Below, in pieces: positions 6,053 to 7,405 of a stretch of 7,405 bases of DNA; position 1 is the first letter of the stretch, and each line of letters starts with the position of its first letter. Where the stretch lies: the NCBI RefSeq assembly GCF_003436425.1, contig NZ_QSPK01000087.1:1-7405 (forward strand), given 5' to 3'. Under the pieces are notes generated by a model that searched no databases, was not told where the DNA came from, and saw only the letters and a list, made by a program, of their open reading frames with translations. The stretch comes from Eubacterium sp. TM05-53 (lineage in GTDB: Bacteria > Bacillota_I > Bacilli_A > Erysipelotrichales > Erysipelotrichaceae). Both the position numbers and the translations under genes were made by a program.

Positions 6053-6418
6053 CTATGCGTGTCTAAATAGTAAATAAATCAAATTATTTTTTGAATAGAT
6101 CATCGGACTATTTGGAAAATAAAAAATCATACGATAAATGTAATAGACAATCATGAGTGCACACCATAGAATTAATATCATTTTTCTTTTCTCAGGTTTT
6201 AACAAGCATAGAATGCCACATATGATTGTGGGTATTAATAGAGCATGGTAATACAAAGATAATTGAATATTTCCTTTAAGAAGATAGTACAGGCTTGTTT
6301 TCATGTTGCATCCTGGACATGGCAATCCTGTAATGAATTGAAATGGGCATTTATAGAATAATAAAAGAAGGAATAGTATGAGAACTATTCCTAAATATTT
6401 AGTCTTTTGCGAAACCAT
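6053..6418 (-). CDS. DUF2752 family small membrane protein
   Basis: A 121-residue protein matching DUF2752 by its core C-P-F-Q-F-I-T-G-L-P-C-P-G-C-N-M at residues 24-39, followed by the L-L-K-G-N and Y-Y-H-A-L positions. The family consensus is C-P-G-C-G-M-T-R-A; here it reads CPGCNMKTS, so the usual T-R is replaced. Hydrophobic segments lie at about 9-21, 54-73 and 80-100. The conserved cysteines C34 and C37 suggest a metal or redox role, but the family has no established function. The start at 6418 lies inside the end of the DUF4234 gene (20-base overlap) without an obvious Shine-Dalgarno sequence, so translation is probably coupled. Membership in the same operon is inferred. Confidence 0.85.
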   Translation of the reverse strand: MVSQKTKYLGIVLILFLLLLFYKCPFQFITGLPCPGCNMKTSLYYLLKGNIQLSLYYHALLIPTIICGILCLLKPEKRKMILILWCALMIVYYIYRMIFYFPNSPMIYSKNNLIYLLFRHA

Positions 6419-7337
6419 TAATATGACTCTGAAGGATGCAATAGGATACTAAAGATAATTGAAGTATAGATAATACCATTAATACAATACTGTCGTCACT
6501 AGGATGATGTCCATTACTTCTTGTAAGACTAGATACCATCTTGCCAGCCTTCCATAAGTAGTATAATAAGTAGATTCCACATGTCACAATACTAAGTACT
6601 ACAACAAGTCCTGGTTCAGCACCTTTTTCTTGGTTTTGACTTTCACATAAATCATTTAAGTCATGTGCGATTGTATATAGCCAATAAATACTATAGATCC
6701 CACATGTAACTAGACTTAATACTACACATAGTCCAATACTCTTTTCTTTTACAACTCCAGTAGTAAATGAAAAACTTGGTTCTACATGCACTGTTTCATT
6801 ACCTGCAAGCTCGGTATTCTTTAATCTTTGCCAATCTTGCATGCCTGTTTTCCATACAAAACTATTTCCAGTTAATACACCACTATCAATAAATCCCTTC
6901 ATGTCTGATTCACTAAAAGGACCTTTAGAATCATTATTCTCTACATAATACCAATCATTTGAAGATGATGTAGAAATAAATTCATTTAATTCTGTATTCT
7001 CTAGTCTTTCCCAGTCTTTCATGCTAGCCTTCCATACTAGAGTACTACCATTGATTTCACCAGAAGTAATCTTAGCCTTCATCTCATCTATACTGAATGA
7101 TCCTTTAGAATCATTGTTAGATACATAGTACCATTCTTTGACTGGTGTAGTTGATTCATTCTCATTAACTGATTCTTCTTTATTTGTATCAACTTCAGAT
7201 TCATTAACTTCTTCTTCAATCTTATCCACGACTGCAACAGGTACAACAATATCTTCATCGACTTCTACCTTTGTTCCACAGTTTGAACAAAACTTAGAAT
7301 CATCACTTATTTCGTGCCCACAATTTTTACAAAACAT
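6399..7337 (-). CDS. Zinc-ribbon / double GYF_2 / DUF4234 membrane protein
   Basis: Predicted 312-residue membrane protein of unknown cellular role. It opens with a zinc ribbon (CxxC at residues 3-6 and 17-20), then an acidic, low-complexity linker to about residue 65. Two GYF_2 (DUF4339) repeats follow, at about 68-121 and 128-179, each with W-Y-Y, N-N-D-S-K-G, V-W-K and D-W-x-R-L. They are exactly 60 residues apart, and the DNA shows it: CCTTTAGAATCATT recurs at 6922 and 7102. A DUF4234 domain (about 198-312) has two V-T-C-G-I-Y motifs and three hydrophobic segments near 202-222, 243-263 and 285-305. The ATG at 7337 is preferred over the TTG at 7343 because AGGA at 7347-7350 is nine bases from the ATG but only three from the TTG. 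Such architectures are usually read as membrane-anchored scaffold or sensor proteins; no substrate can be inferred. The end overlaps the next gene by 20 bases. Confidence 0.88.
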   Translation of the reverse strand: MFCKNCGHEISDDSKFCSNCGTKVEVDEDIVVPVAVVDKIEEEVNESEVDTNKEESVNENESTTPVKEWYYVSNNDSKGSFSIDEMKAKITSGEINGSTLVWKASMKDWERLENTELNEFISTSSSNDWYYVENNDSKGPFSESDMKGFIDSGVLTGNSFVWKTGMQDWQRLKNTELAGNETVHVEPSFSFTTGVVKEKSIGLCVVLSLVTCGIYSIYWLYTIAHDLNDLCESQNQEKGAEPGLVVVLSIVTCGIYLLYYLWKAGKMVSSLTRSNGHHPSDDSIVLMVLSILQLSLVSYCILQSHINGFAKD

Positions 7338-7351
7338 ATTCAATCTTCCTG

Positions 7352-7394
7352 GTATATTGTAATTGACCCATCTAACTGGTCATCTACAATATAC
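7352..7394 (-). promoter_or_regulatory. Long inverted repeat in the leader of the DUF4234 gene
   Basis: GTATATTGTA (7352-7361) pairs perfectly with TACAATATAC (7385-7394). After a two-base internal mismatch, TGACC (7364-7368) pairs with GGTCA (7378-7382), leaving a nine-base loop. It lies between a strong Shine-Dalgarno-like AAAGGAGG at the window edge and the ATG at 7337. It has no U-tract on the gene strand, so it is not a standard terminator. It could be an mRNA leader structure or a dimeric operator; the sequence cannot decide. Confidence 0.5.
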
Positions 7395-7405
7395 TCCTCC
7401 TTTCT

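Noticed and set aside
7138..7362. Plus-strand Ser/Thr-rich frame
   Set aside because: It is the reverse of the acidic linker and zinc ribbon of the DUF4234 protein; the composition is explained by that.

Overview
The window is AT-rich DNA that looks like a low-GC Bacillota chromosome. The evidence is purine-rich Shine-Dalgarno sequences (AAAGGAG, AAGGAGG), the codon use, and the protein families DUF4234, DUF2752, HIRAN and DUF4143. A gut Erysipelotrichia or Clostridia lineage is a guess. Every convincing gene is read on the minus strand, so the biological order runs from high to low coordinates. The region is accessory in character: a mobile element, several broken genes and a defence-like gene pair.

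Right part (about 7405 to 5350). A membrane-protein cluster opens with a zinc-ribbon/GYF_2/GYF_2/DUF4234 protein whose leader carries a long inverted repeat. A short overlapping DUF2752 membrane protein follows. Next is a HIRAN-domain gene broken by one extra base in a run of eight A, and then a decayed DUF4143 ATPase tail whose C-terminal nuclease-like motifs lie scattered over three frames. From 5347 to 4976 there is only promoter-like sequence and one doubtful plus-strand frame.

Middle (4975 to 3066). A 240-residue protein of unknown family precedes a 363-residue AAA/ABC-type ATPase of the OLD/RecF-like class. The ATPase stop codon overlaps, as TAATG, the start of what was a second gene.

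Main discovery (3066 to 575). The second gene encodes a TOPRIM-domain protein, so ATPase plus TOPRIM forms a two-gene OLD/PARIS-like module of the kind used in anti-phage defence. An IS200/IS605-family element (about 1285-3047) sits inside its seventh codon, directly before the catalytic TOPRIM glutamate. Joining the left flank (...TTAT) to the base after the element's right end (...TTCAA) restores a continuous 242-residue frame beginning MKSVILCEGLTD, the expected first strand and catalytic motif. The element has left- and right-end hairpins, a frameshifted tnpA, an apparently intact tnpB with RuvC triad and zinc finger, and a probable omega RNA at its right end. Because the omega RNA guide is the sequence abutting the right end, this TnpB copy should be programmed against the uninterrupted TOPRIM gene.

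Left part (574 to 1). A strong intrinsic terminator closes the operon. It is followed by non-coding sequence with AAATGATT/GACCCC repeats and a less AT-rich patch that may be a degraded insertion-sequence end.
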